From assembly GCA_934271525.1 (NCBI GenBank), contig CAKQRL010000008.1, positions 1-64,000 of the forward strand: a DNA stretch of 64,000 bases, given 5' to 3'. The stretch's first letter is position 1; each line of letters starts with the position of its first letter. Shown one piece after another: positions 52,081-60,995 of this stretch. Source of the stretch: an uncultured Rhodocyclaceae bacterium (lineage in GTDB: Bacteria > Pseudomonadota > Gammaproteobacteria > Burkholderiales > Rhodocyclaceae). Below the pieces are notes generated by a model. It saw only the letters and a list, made by a program, of their open reading frames with translations, was not told the DNA's origin and ran no database searches. Position numbers and translations under genes: made by a program.

Positions 52081-53469
52081 ATGCAAGACTTTGTTGTTGC
52101 CGACTTGTCCCTTGCCGATTGGGGCAAAAAAGAAATCAAAATCGCCGAAACCGAAATGCCGGGTTTGATGGCCATTCGCCAAGAATTTGCCAGCGCCCAA
52201 CCTTTAAAAGGCGCACGCATTGCGGGTTCCTTACATATGACCATCCAAACTGCGGTTTTAATTGAAACCTTAAAAGCATTGGGCGCCGAGGTGCGCTGGG
52301 CATCTTGCAATATCTTTTCCACGCAAGACCACGCCGCCGCCGCCATTGCCGCACAAAATATTCCCGTTTTTGCCGTTAAAGGCGAAAGTTTGAAAGAATA
52401 TTGGGAATACACGCACCAAATTTTTGAATGGGGCGATACGTTTGCCAATATGATTTTGGACGATGGCGGTGATGCCACGCTTTTGTTGCATTTGGGCGAA
52501 AAGGCTGAGAGCAACCCACAAGTGTTGGAAAATCCGCAAAATGAAGAAGAAATTGCCCTTTTTGAAGCCATTAAAACGCATTTGGCAAAAGACAACCATT
52601 GGTATTCCAAACGCATTCAAGCAATTAAAGGTGTAACCGAAGAAACCACAACCGGCGTGCATCGTTTGTATCAAATGTTTGAAAAAGGGGAATTAAAATT
52701 CCCGGCAATCAATGTGAATGATTCGGTAACCAAATCCAAGTTTGATAATTTATACGGCTGCCGTGAATCGTTGGTCGATGGCATCAAACGCGCAACCGAT
52801 GTGATGATGGCGGGCAAAATTGCCGTGGTTTGTGGTTATGGCGATGTGGGCAAAGGCTCCGCCCAAGCCTTGCGTGCATTGGCTGCGCAAGTTTGGGTAA
52901 CCGAGGTTGACCCCATTTGCGCGCTCCAAGCCGCAATGGAAGGTTACCGCGTGACCACCATGGAAGAAGCCGCGCCTTATGCGGATATTTTTGTAACCTG
53001 CACCGGCAATTTTCACGTGATTACGCACGCACATATGGCGGCGATGAAAAATGAAGCCATTGTGTGCAACATTGGGCATTTTGATAGCGAAATTGACATT
53101 GCTTCTTTGGAACAATACCAATGGGAAGAAATCAAACCGCAAGTCGACCATGTGATTTTCCCCGATGGTAAACGTTTGATTTTGTTGGCAAAAGGACGTT
53201 TGGTGAATTTGGGTTGCGCCACTGGTCATCCTTCTTATGTGATGAGTTCAAGTTTTGCCAATCAAGTGTTGGCGCAAATTGAATTGTTCCAAAAAACAAC
53301 CGATTATCCTTTGGGCGTTTATACCTTGCCCAAACATTTGGATGAAAAAGTGGCGCGTTTGCAATTAACGCGGTTGAATGCCAAGTTAACAACTTTAACG
53401 CCCGAACAAGCCGCTTATATCAACGTGCCAGTGGAAGGTCCTTACAAATCGGAACATTACCGTTATTAA
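52081..53469 (+). CDS. ahcY: Adenosylhomocysteinase
   Basis: Splits SAH to adenosine and homocysteine. 462 residues. QTAVLIETLKALGAEVRWASCNIFSTQDHAAAA near 56-88, NAD loop CGYGDVGKGSAQALR near 251-265 and the C-terminal GPYKSEHYRY are diagnostic. ATG 52081 with GGAG before; an upstream in-frame extension would cross the riboswitch and is rejected. Confidence 0.98.
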   Translation: MQDFVVADLSLADWGKKEIKIAETEMPGLMAIRQEFASAQPLKGARIAGSLHMTIQTAVLIETLKALGAEVRWASCNIFSTQDHAAAAIAAQNIPVFAVKGESLKEYWEYTHQIFEWGDTFANMILDDGGDATLLLHLGEKAESNPQVLENPQNEEEIALFEAIKTHLAKDNHWYSKRIQAIKGVTEETTTGVHRLYQMFEKGELKFPAINVNDSVTKSKFDNLYGCRESLVDGIKRATDVMMAGKIAVVCGYGDVGKGSAQALRALAAQVWVTEVDPICALQAAMEGYRVTTMEEAAPYADIFVTCTGNFHVITHAHMAAMKNEAIVCNIGHFDSEIDIASLEQYQWEEIKPQVDHVIFPDGKRLILLAKGRLVNLGCATGHPSYVMSSSFANQVLAQIELFQKTTDYPLGVYTLPKHLDEKVARLQLTRLNAKLTTLTPEQAAYINVPVEGPYKSEHYRY

Positions 53470-53470
53470 A

Positions 53471-53830
53471 ATGCGCAACATTTTTCTGCCGTTCTTGTTG
53501 ATTCTTACTACTGCTTGCGCCACGCCCGAATTTAAAATGGTGGAAAACGAATGCACTATTCTTGCGTTTCAACAATACCCGCGCGCTATTGCCCGCGTTT
53601 TGACGCAACGCACCGATTGGGTAGAAGTCTATGACGGCTCAATGCACTGCGAATCTCGCCACCACAAAGGGCGCAGTTTTCAGCATTGTTTCCCGGGCAC
53701 GGCGATGGTCGCGCAAACCACACCGGTTTATGACGATGTGGATTTGAACGCCACGCCGCGCCGCGCTTACATTGAAAACTGCACGGCAGAAAAATGTTTA
53801 ACACAATACGGCAATGCTGCATGTAAATAA
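53471..53830 (+). CDS. Small lipoprotein between ahcY and metF
   Basis: 119 residues, starting one base after ahcY. Lipoprotein signal with LTTAC lipobox (Cys16). The mature part has six cysteines, likely oxidised in the periplasm. Other betaproteobacteria carry a small membrane gene at this place, but this one is not clearly the same. Function unknown. Confidence 0.75.
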   Translation: MRNIFLPFLLILTTACATPEFKMVENECTILAFQQYPRAIARVLTQRTDWVEVYDGSMHCESRHHKGRSFQHCFPGTAMVAQTTPVYDDVDLNATPRRAYIENCTAEKCLTQYGNAACK

Positions 53831-53852
53831 AGCACCGTAAAATCGCAAAAAT

Positions 53853-53863
53853 CCACGGTAAAC
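53853..53863 (+). repeat. Single uptake-like unit before metF
   Basis: CCACGGTAAAC, six bases, T7, A-run; no partner core follows. Lies 30 bases before the metF ATG. Confidence 0.9.
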
Positions 53864-53893
53864 CGATAATTTTTTTGAAAAAAAGGATTTTTT

Positions 53894-54733
53894 ATGCATT
53901 TTTCTGTTGAGTTTTTCCCCACGCAAACGCAAACGGGCTCTGCGCGCTTGAAGTTGGAACGCGATGAATTGGCGGCTTTAAAACCTGATTTTTTTTCGGT
54001 TACCTACGGCGCGGGCGGCACCACGCGCGGGCGCACGTTTTCGCTGATTAAAGAAATCGCGCTTGAAAAACACAATGCCGTGCCGCATTTGTCGTGCATT
54101 GGCGCATCTGAAGAAAGCCTGTTGTCGCTATTGACGGCATACCAAAAATTAGGCGTCAACCAACTTGTTGCTTTGCGCGGCGATTTACCATCGGGTATGG
54201 CTTATGCGAGCGAATTTCGTTACGCCATTGATTTGATGCATTTGGTCAAAAAACATTTTGGCAACGAATTTGCGCTGATTGTTGCCGCTTATCCGGAATA
54301 TCACCCCGAAGCCCAATCGCCTGATGCTGACTTGAACGCCTTTGTAACCAAGGCAAAAGCGGGAGCAACAAGTGCCATCACGCAATATTTTTTTAATGCC
54401 GATGCTTATTTTCATTTTGTGGAAGGCGCCACGCAAAACGGCGTAAACATTCCGATTATTCCGGGAATTATGCCGATTATGAGTTTTTCCAAACTCGCGC
54501 GATTTTCAGACAACTGCGGGGCAGAAATCCCACGTTGGATGCGCCGAAAATTTGAGAGCTATTGTGATGATTTCGCATCCATTCGCGCTTTTGGTTTGGA
54601 TGTGGTGACGATTCTTTGCGCCAAACTTTTAGAAGCAGGCGCCCCGGGACTGCATTTTTACAGCATGAACCAAGCGGATTTAATATTAGAAATCATCCAA
54701 CGCCTCAAATCCGTTGGCCTTTGGAAACGTTAA
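53894..54733 (+). CDS. metF: 5,10-methylenetetrahydrofolate reductase
   Basis: Makes methyl-THF for methionine synthesis using FAD. 279 residues. SVEFFPTQT near 4, FSVTYGAGGTT near 34, LVALRGDLPSG near 92 and ITQYFFNADAYFHFV near 160 match the family. It feeds MetE, encoded 15 kb away under B12 control. Confidence 0.97.
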   Translation: MHFSVEFFPTQTQTGSARLKLERDELAALKPDFFSVTYGAGGTTRGRTFSLIKEIALEKHNAVPHLSCIGASEESLLSLLTAYQKLGVNQLVALRGDLPSGMAYASEFRYAIDLMHLVKKHFGNEFALIVAAYPEYHPEAQSPDADLNAFVTKAKAGATSAITQYFFNADAYFHFVEGATQNGVNIPIIPGIMPIMSFSKLARFSDNCGAEIPRWMRRKFESYCDDFASIRAFGLDVVTILCAKLLEAGAPGLHFYSMNQADLILEIIQRLKSVGLWKR

Positions 54734-54753
54734 AAACTGCAAACCAAGCTTTT

Positions 54754-54803
54754 CCACGGTAAACAACGATTTTTTTTTGAAAAAAATTTGCCGTTGACCG
54801 TGG
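54754..54803. repeat. 50-bp head-to-head repeat pair between convergent genes
   Basis: CCACGGTAAAC (54754-54764, +) and CCACGGTCAAC (54793-54803, -), T9-G-A7 centre, between metF and the GtrII-like gene. Confidence 0.92.
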
Positions 54804-54809
54804 ATTTTT

Positions 54810-56548
54810 TTATTTTTCACCGGGTTCGCCCAATTTGACGATAACAAAATCGCCCATGTTTTTCACCGATCCATCGGCTGGGAATGCGGGCATAGTTTGG
54901 GATTCTTCTAATGCGCGTTTTTGCTGTTCGGATGTAGGCTGTTTAAAAGTCACGCCCAATGCTTTGGCAAAATTGTGCAATTCGTTGGGCGTGGTGTATT
55001 GCCCTTCCCCCGTGGCATAGCGCGTTACAGGCTTGCCAATCAATTCCCATTCTGCTGCGGCATTAGTCAAGCGCAAGGGTGCGCCGCCCACAATCACCAA
55101 AGGCAAATCAGCAGCACCCGCTAGCGCTATGCGTTGCTCCACGTTGTTCATCAACAACAAATCGTTTTGGAAACGCAAATCATCGGTGTATTGCAAACGC
55201 AACACCGCGTTGGCTTGGGACAATAAAACAAAGAGCATAAAAAAACCAGCCAAGATTTTGCTGCTATTTTTTGTTGGTAAAAAGTAAAAAATCAGCGCGA
55301 AATTTGCCGCAACCACAAAAGGAAATGGCATTTGGCTGCGTGCCGCAGGAATGTTGGCGGCGTAAAAAATCAAGGCAAAGGCAGAAAGCTGCAACAAAAC
55401 ATACGCCATCCAAAACACCCAACGCGGGCGCGGCGCATAACGCAAACCAACAATAAACAGCAAAGCAGAACCAAACAAAAAACCAACGCCATAACCCGCT
55501 GCGGCAGAGCGTCCGCCGCCCATAGCAGTGAAAAGCGCGTGAATCACCATTTGTTTGGCGCAAACAGCAACTGATGCTTTGCCCCAACAAAATTGGTTTT
55601 TGACGTAATCAAGACTTGCGCCCATGGCGCGGAAAATTATTTCATTAATTAAAAAACCGACCACAAAAACAATGGCGGCATAAAAAGCAAAACGCCACGC
55701 GTTTTTAATTTCTAAATAGCTTTGCGGGGAGGGGGGGGGGTTAGATGAATTAAAAAGAAAAAGATTGTGGCGGCAAAATAAACAAAAATTAAACTTTGAT
55801 AAGTGGCAAGAATCCAAACAAATAACGGCACAACTCCAATTAAAAAGATGGAGCGTTTTATTTGCGCGATTTTATGAATTAAAAGCAATGCCAAAAATAT
55901 TGAAACCAAGGCAAAAGAAACTTCTTTAATTTGCTGGTGAAAATAAAACTGCTCCATCCAAATAGGATGCACCATAAAAAGCACAAAAACAGTGCTGGAA
56001 AATGCAGAGCTGATTTTTCCGATTTTGTAGCTCAAATAGGCAAATAAAACCAAGGCTACGCCCAAAAACAAAAATGCCAAAACGCTGGAATAATAAGGGT
56101 TAAAAAAACCACCTTCAAAAATCAAGCGTGTTGCCATATCGCCAAATCGCCCCAAACCATAATGCACGGGCGGCGCTGGGGTTATGTTGATAAGCGTTTC
56201 GGTATCAATCCTGCCGTTTAAAACATAAAGTTGCCTGCCATAAATTAAAACCAAACTTGCAAAACCTAATAAAAAAGACCAGCGATTTTTTAAAACAAAA
56301 TCCAAAAAATGATTTAAAAATTGGGTGGAAAAAGAATAATTCTTTTTTGTTAAAAATAAAAATAAAAGAATACCTAATAACAATGGGGTTTTTGTTTGTA
56401 ACCACGCATTCCAAGCGGGCATATTTAATTCACGATGCAAAAGTATTCCAACTGTGTTTATTATTGCCAAACGCAAATCGGCAATCAAAATCAGCGCAAT
56501 TAAAAAAGCAATTAAAAGAATAAAAAAGGATTTTTTCAAAATCAACAT
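54810..56548 (-). CDS. Phase-variable GtrII-like glucosyltransferase (OFF)
   Basis: From ATG 56548 a membrane protein frame runs into ten C (coding strand) at 55740-55731 and ends at a stop at 55712-55714 (reading PPPPRKAI). From the tract, another frame is open down to 54810. Eleven (or eight) C would join both into a 579-residue protein with about 10-11 membrane segments and a soluble C-terminal domain of about 110 residues. NGRIDTETLIN and GLGRFGDMATRL in the first periplasmic loop resemble GtrII-type glucosyltransferases that decorate O-antigen. Assignment is by pattern only. Switch ON/OFF is inferred. Confidence 0.78.
55731..55740 (-). repeat. Poly-C tract (10, coding strand) in the GtrII-like gene
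   Basis: Ten G on the + strand exactly at the frame break. One added base changes PPPPRKAI-stop to PPPSPQSYLEI and reopens the frame. Confidence 0.95.
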
Positions 56549-56570
56549 ATTTTTTCTTTCGTTAAAAGAA

Positions 56571-56594
56571 AAAAACCCGCTTTTAGCGGGTTTT
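56571..56594 (-). terminator. Terminator after the cold shock gene
   Basis: AAACCCGCT and AGCGGGTTT form a stem with a T run on both sides; it lies 16 bases after the csp stop and before the GtrII-like gene. Confidence 0.9.
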
Positions 56595-56609
56595 GGGATT
56601 CAAAGAACG

Positions 56610-56816
56610 TCATTGCGATTTTTGTATATTAGATGCTTGTTTGCCTTTGGGGCCTTGCACCACCTCAAAAGTAACCTTCTCACCTTCCTTTAAAGTCTTA
56701 AAACCGTCCATATTGATGGCAGAAAAATGCGCAAACAAATCTTCCCCACCATCCTCCGGAGTAATAAAACCAAAACCCTTGGAGTCGTTAAACCACTTGA
56801 CAGTGCCTGTTGCCAT
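56610..56816 (-). CDS. Cold shock domain protein (CspA family)
   Basis: 68 residues of the single cold shock domain, with RNP1 KGFGFI (13-18) and RNP2 DLFAHF (26-31). RNA chaperone binding single-stranded nucleic acids. A leader of about 55-60 bases precedes it. Which Csp paralogue cannot be told. Confidence 0.96.
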   Translation of the reverse strand: MATGTVKWFNDSKGFGFITPEDGGEDLFAHFSAINMDGFKTLKEGEKVTFEVVQGPKGKQASNIQKSQ

Positions 56817-56875
56817 AATTTTTACTTCCTAAAAAAACAAAAAAAATAACCGATCTCTCAATCAGCCGAGCCACG

Positions 56876-56904
56876 TTTTTAAAGTAGTTTGCGCAATGCG
56901 TCAA
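56876..56904 (-). promoter_or_regulatory. Candidate promoter of the cold shock gene
   Basis: TTGACG, 17 bases, TAAAAA on the minus strand. It overlaps the divergent tpiA promoter. Confidence 0.5.
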
Positions 56905-56917
56905 GTTTTTTTACAAT
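56889..56917 (+). promoter_or_regulatory. Candidate promoter of tpiA
   Basis: TTGCGC, 17 bases, TACAAT, about 33 bases before the tpiA ATG. Confidence 0.55.
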
Positions 56918-56950
56918 GGCGAGTTTTTAAAGCGCAAAAAAGGAGAAACC

Positions 56951-57688
56951 ATGGCGCAAAAACTTATCGTTGGGAATTGGAAAATGAACGGCAGCCTGCG
57001 CAGCAACGCAGCGCGTTTTCAAGTGTTGGCGGGCGAGGTCAATTTGCCCAACGAAGTGGCCGTCTTGGTGCCCTTTGTTTACTTGGCACAAGCCAAAGCC
57101 AGTTTAACGGGTTCGGCCATTTTGTGGGGCGCACAAGATGTTTCCAATCAATCGGGTGGCGCTTTTACTGGTGATGTGAGTGCCGAAATGTTATCCGACT
57201 TTGCCTGCCATTATGTTTTGGTCGGGCATTCCGAGCGGCGGCAATACCACAATGAAACGGATACCACCATTGCTGATAAATTCCAAAACGCTTTGTTTCG
57301 TTCTATCTCTCCAATTTTGTGTGTGGGCGAATCAAGCGCCGAGCGTCAAGCGGGGCAATCGGAATCGGTTGTTTTAAATCAATTAAATGCGGTGTTGGAT
57401 AGTTTGCAAAACGTCGACACCGCGCGTTTTGTGCTAGCTTATGAACCGATTTGGGCAATTGGCACCGGCACACCCGCCTCATTAGAAGACATTAAAACCA
57501 TGCACGGCGTGTTGCGCGAACGTTTAACAAAGTGGCATCCCAATGGCGGCGCGGTGCGCATTATTTACGGCGGCAGTGTGAATACGCAAAACGTCTCCTC
57601 CATTTTGGCGGTGCCGAATGTGGATGGCGTTTTGGTGGGTTCTGCTTCTTTGGATTCCAATGATTTTGTTGCCATTGCGCGTTCTTAA
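56951..57688 (+). CDS. tpiA: Triosephosphate isomerase
   Basis: 245 residues. VGNWKMNGS near 7 (Lys), VGHSERRQYHNE near 90 (His) and AYEPIWAIGTG near 161 (Glu) are the catalytic motifs; IIYGGSVN near 202 binds phosphate. AAGGAG before the ATG. secG follows, a pairing common in proteobacteria. Confidence 0.98.
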   Translation: MAQKLIVGNWKMNGSLRSNAARFQVLAGEVNLPNEVAVLVPFVYLAQAKASLTGSAILWGAQDVSNQSGGAFTGDVSAEMLSDFACHYVLVGHSERRQYHNETDTTIADKFQNALFRSISPILCVGESSAERQAGQSESVVLNQLNAVLDSLQNVDTARFVLAYEPIWAIGTGTPASLEDIKTMHGVLRERLTKWHPNGGAVRIIYGGSVNTQNVSSILAVPNVDGVLVGSASLDSNDFVAIARS

Positions 57689-57701
57689 AGGTTGAAAAAA
57701 A

Positions 57702-58073
57702 ATGGAATGGTTGTTTCCTTTGTTGCTAACCGCGCACACGGTGGTGGCTTTGTGCATCATCGGCTTGGTTTTAATGCAGCACGGCAAAGGTGCGGATTTG
57801 GGCGCTGCCTTTGGTTCGGGTGCTTCTGGCAGTTTGTTTGGCGCATCAGGTTCGGCAAATTTTTTAAGCCGCACCACAGCAATTTTAACCGCAGTGTTTT
57901 TTGCCACAAGCTTGACGCTGACCTATTTGGCAAGCGATCGCCCCAAAGCATCGCAAAGTTTGATGGAATCAGCAAAGTCGCCTGCGGTTGTTGAAAAATC
58001 CGCCGAATCGCAGATTCCAACGGAATCGCCCACTGAAAAAGCGCCGCAAGGTGAAAGTGCAATTCCCGAATAA
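57702..58073 (+). CDS. secG: Protein translocase subunit SecG
   Basis: 123 residues: two membrane helices (about 3-22 and 54-74) around the conserved LMQHGKGADLGAAFGSGASGSLFG loop, then a charged tail rich in E, S and P. Part of SecYEG. The tRNA-Leu often found after secG is missing here. Confidence 0.95.
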   Translation: MEWLFPLLLTAHTVVALCIIGLVLMQHGKGADLGAAFGSGASGSLFGASGSANFLSRTTAILTAVFFATSLTLTYLASDRPKASQSLMESAKSPAVVEKSAESQIPTESPTEKAPQGESAIPE

Positions 58074-58089
58074 AACCGAATAAAAAAAT

Positions 58090-58137
58090 CCACGCTAAAC
58101 AAAATATTTTTTTAAAAAAATTAAGCGTTTACCGTGG
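58090..58137. repeat. 48-bp repeat pair, one core variant
   Basis: CCACGCTAAAC (58090-58100, one change) faces an exact CCACGGTAAAC (58127-58137, -). Both keep six bases and T7. Confidence 0.88.
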
Positions 58138-58152
58138 ATTTTGAGCATTTTT

Positions 58153-58926
58153 ATGTCTGCCTTGCGCTCTGCTTTGTATTGGTTGTTTATTGTTTTTTGG
58201 ACTCTAATTGACGCGCCTTTTGTGTTATTGCGCGCGCGTTGGGGTTCCGAGCAATCGGCGTATTGGGCGGCGCGCCGTTGGCGGCAAGTTGTGGAATGGG
58301 GCGTTGTCCACATTTTGGGCATTCGTTATGAAGCAGAAGGTTTGGAAAATATGCCCGATGCGCCTTTTGTTTTGCTTTCCAAACACCAATCGGCGTGGGA
58401 AACTTTGTTTTTGCAAGATTTTGTGCCGCAAAACCGTTTTTGTGTGTTTGTTTTAAAAAAGGAATTATTAACAATTCCTATTGTTGGCAAGGCTTTTGAA
58501 GAACTCAAAATGATTGCTATTGACCGCAAAAACGCCCGCGCCGCCTTGGATGAGATGATGAATCAAGGCAAAAATCGCCTAGCCAATGGTTTTGTTGTGG
58601 TGATTTTTCCCGAAGGCACAAGGGTAGCGCCCGGTCAAAAAGGGCGCTACAAAGCGGGTGGCGCACAGTTGGCAAAGCTTGCCAACGTTCCGGTTATTCC
58701 TGTGGCGCACAATGCAGGCGAGTTGTGGCCACGCAATCGTTTTGTTAAAAAGTCTGGAATCGTCAAGGTTAAAATCGGCAAACCGATGGTGGCTGGTGAA
58801 ATGTCAACGCACGCCTTTAACCAACAAATAGAAGAATGGATTGAAACGCAAATGGCTGATATGACAAGCAAAGCAAAACTTTTCAACGATTTTGCAGATA
58901 AAAAAAACAATGATTTTCCACGGTAA
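58153..58926 (+). CDS. plsC: 1-acyl-sn-glycerol-3-phosphate acyltransferase (PlsC-like)
   Basis: 257 residues. KHQSAWETLF near 80 stands for the HX4D motif (here HX4E), with FPEGTRVAPG near 155 as acceptor-binding block and PVIPVAHNAGELW near 182. An N-terminal hydrophobic helix anchors it in the inner membrane. HX4E is seen in many betaproteobacterial members. The stop codon TAA is part of a repeat core variant, giving the last residues F-P-R. Confidence 0.9.
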   Translation: MSALRSALYWLFIVFWTLIDAPFVLLRARWGSEQSAYWAARRWRQVVEWGVVHILGIRYEAEGLENMPDAPFVLLSKHQSAWETLFLQDFVPQNRFCVFVLKKELLTIPIVGKAFEELKMIAIDRKNARAALDEMMNQGKNRLANGFVVVIFPEGTRVAPGQKGRYKAGGAQLAKLANVPVIPVAHNAGELWPRNRFVKKSGIVKVKIGKPMVAGEMSTHAFNQQIEEWIETQMADMTSKAKLFNDFADKKNNDFPR

Positions 58927-58954
58927 ATTGAAATTTTTTTTGGGTTTACCGTGG
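58918..58954. repeat. 37-bp compact repeat pair after plsC
   Basis: Variant core CCACGGTAAAT (58918-58928, +) with six bases and T-run, then an exact CCACGGTAAAC (58944-58954, -) lacking a T tract. The first includes the plsC stop codon. Confidence 0.85.
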
Positions 58955-58980
58955 AAAAAAACAAAAAAGTTCAACTTGCC

Positions 58981-59010
58981 TTGACGCATTTGTGAAAAGT
59001 TTTGTAAGAT
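58981..59010 (+). promoter_or_regulatory. Promoter of the atp operon
   Basis: TTGACG, 18 bases, TAAGAT, just before atpI. Confidence 0.6.
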
Positions 59011-59025
59011 TGTCGCCGTTTTGTA

Positions 59026-59379
59026 ATGTTATCAAAATCACCAATGAAAAGAGTTTTGGCCTTGCAAATTGCGGCGGGTTTTTTGGTGAGTTTGCTGGCA
59101 GGTGGAATTTTTGGTAAAGAAGGGGCAATTTCAGCAGGAATAGTGGCGGCAAGCGTTGTCATTCCTAATGGGTTGTTGGTTTTGTTGCTATTAACCATTC
59201 AAAACGCGTTTGCGTTTTTGATGGGTGAAATGCTAAAAATTCTGCTAACAATTGGATTTTTGGTTGTTTTTGTCGGGCTTTATCCTTCGGTGCATTGGCC
59301 GAGTTTTTTGTTGAGCCTGATTGTGGTTTTGCAGGTGGCATTTTTGGCTTTATGGAAGAAACAAGATGAGCGCAAGTGA
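59026..59379 (+). CDS. atpI: ATP synthase subunit I
   Basis: 117 residues with four membrane helices; the AtpI family assists c-ring assembly or ion supply. ATG 59044 is an alternative start, since ATG 59026 is only about ten bases from the predicted transcription start. Overlaps atpB by 14 bases. Assigned from position and topology. Confidence 0.82.
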   Translation: MLSKSPMKRVLALQIAAGFLVSLLAGGIFGKEGAISAGIVAASVVIPNGLLVLLLLTIQNAFAFLMGEMLKILLTIGFLVVFVGLYPSVHWPSFLLSLIVVLQVAFLALWKKQDERK

Positions 59380-60205
59380 AGCAGTGGCAAATGTTGCACC
59401 AACATCAAGTGAATACATTGTTCACCATTTAACCCATTTGAATAACACTGGGCACGCCCAAAAAGCCATTGTGGATTGGTCAATTCTCAATTTAGATACC
59501 TTTTTTTATGCGCTCATTTTAGGTTTAATCACCATTTATTTTTTGTGGAGAGCCGCAAGCAAAGCAACAAGTGGCGTTCCCGGGCGTTTTCAAGCGGCGG
59601 TTGAAATTTTGGTAGAAATGGTTTCAAACCAAGCCAAAGACGTGATTCACAATGAAGAATCAAGAAAATTCGTAGCGCCGCTTGCTTTAACCGTTTTCGT
59701 TTGGATATTTTTGATGAATTCCATGGATTTTATCCCTGTGGATTTGTTGCCGAATATCGGGGCGTTGTTTGGTATGCACTACCAACGTGTGGTGCCAACG
59801 GCAGATTTAAACGCCACTTTTGGTATGTCGGTTTCGGTGTTGATTTTGTGTTTTTATTACAACATCAAAATCAAAGGCTTAAAAGGTTGGGGGCAGGAGT
59901 TATTTACCGCACCCTTTGGCGCTCATCCTGTTTTGTGGCCGGTGAATTTTTTAATGCAAATGATTGAATTTGCGGCAAAAACGGTATCCCATGGCATGCG
60001 GCTTTTTGGGAATATGTATGCGGGTGAGTTGCTCTTTATGCTGATTGCATTGCTTGGCAGCACCGCCACGATTTTTGGCTTTGTGGGGCACGTGATTGCG
60101 GGTTCCGCTTGGGCAATTTTTCATATTTTGATTGTTACTTTGCAAGCCTTCATCTTTATGATGTTGACCTTGATTTATATCGGGCAAGCACACGACAGTC
60201 ACTGA
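59366..60205 (+). CDS. atpB: ATP synthase F0 subunit a
   Basis: 279 residues, five to six membrane helices. NSMDFIPVDLLP near 115 and AAKTVSHGMRLFGNMYAGELLF near 205-226, with the essential arginine (RLFGN), identify it. Proton half-channels. ATG 59366 inside the end of atpI. Confidence 0.97.
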   Translation: MSASEAVANVAPTSSEYIVHHLTHLNNTGHAQKAIVDWSILNLDTFFYALILGLITIYFLWRAASKATSGVPGRFQAAVEILVEMVSNQAKDVIHNEESRKFVAPLALTVFVWIFLMNSMDFIPVDLLPNIGALFGMHYQRVVPTADLNATFGMSVSVLILCFYYNIKIKGLKGWGQELFTAPFGAHPVLWPVNFLMQMIEFAAKTVSHGMRLFGNMYAGELLFMLIALLGSTATIFGFVGHVIAGSAWAIFHILIVTLQAFIFMMLTLIYIGQAHDSH

Positions 60206-60238
60206 TTTCTTTTTTTTAAAAACCTCAAAGGAGTTGTT

Positions 60239-60487
60239 ATGGAAAGCGTTCTCGGTATGGTTGCTTTGGCGGCTGGGATTATGATTGGCTTGGGTGCTAT
60301 TGGCGCTTGTATCGGCATTGCCTTGATGGGCGGCAAATACTTGGAATCCGCCGCACGCCAACCTGAGTTGATGAATGCTTTGCAAACCAAAATGTTTGTG
60401 TTGGCAGGTTTGATTGACGCGGCATTCTTAATTAGCGTTGGGATTGCGATGATGTTTGCTTTTGCAAACCCTTTCGTCGCGTCTTAA
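60239..60487 (+). CDS. atpE: ATP synthase F0 subunit c
   Basis: 82 residues, two helices. Glycine-rich first helix and ion-binding acid in GLIDAAFLISVGIAMM (Asp near 60), so a proton-type ring. GGAG before the ATG. Confidence 0.98.
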   Translation: MESVLGMVALAAGIMIGLGAIGACIGIALMGGKYLESAARQPELMNALQTKMFVLAGLIDAAFLISVGIAMMFAFANPFVAS

Positions 60488-60524
60488 TGGCTTCTTAAAA
60501 CCTCTCACCAAGGGAGACTGAACC

Positions 60525-60995
60525 GTGAATCTGAATGCAACATTGTTTGCGCAGATCGTCGTGTTTTTCGTATTGGCGTGGTTTACGATGCAATTCGTCT
60601 GGCCACCCATTATGAAAGCATTAGACGAGCGTGCCAAAAAGATTGCGGATGGTCTGGCAGCGGCAGAACAAGGGCAGAAGGATTTGGCAGCGGCGCAAAA
60701 AACGTCCAACGAAGTTTTGCGTAGCGGCCGTGAAAAATCCTCCGAGATGATTGCTCTTGCGGAAAAGCGCGCAAACCAGGTCATTGAAGAAGCCAAGGTT
60801 GCCGCACAAGTAGAAGCCGAACGCATTGTGGCAGCTGCCAAGCTGGAAGCCGCTCAAGAAGCCGAACGTGTGAAAAAGGCTTTGCGCGAGCAAGTATCAC
60901 TCTTGGCTGTGGCAGGCGCTGAAAAAATTTTAAAGCGCGAAATTGACGCCCAAGCGCATGCCAAACTTTTGGCATCCCTCAAAGAGGAACTATAA
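60525..60995 (+). CDS. atpF: ATP synthase F0 subunit b
   Basis: 156 residues, starting at GTG 60525 with GGGAG. One N-terminal membrane helix, then a long charged helix (dimeric stator), with FVWPPIMKALDERAKKIADGL near 24-44. Confidence 0.97.
   Translation: MNLNATLFAQIVVFFVLAWFTMQFVWPPIMKALDERAKKIADGLAAAEQGQKDLAAAQKTSNEVLRSGREKSSEMIALAEKRANQVIEEAKVAAQVEAERIVAAAKLEAAQEAERVKKALREQVSLLAVAGAEKILKREIDAQAHAKLLASLKEEL

Noticed and set aside
58074..58140. tRNA gene after secG
   Set aside because: Only a repeat pair is present; no cloverleaf can be drawn.
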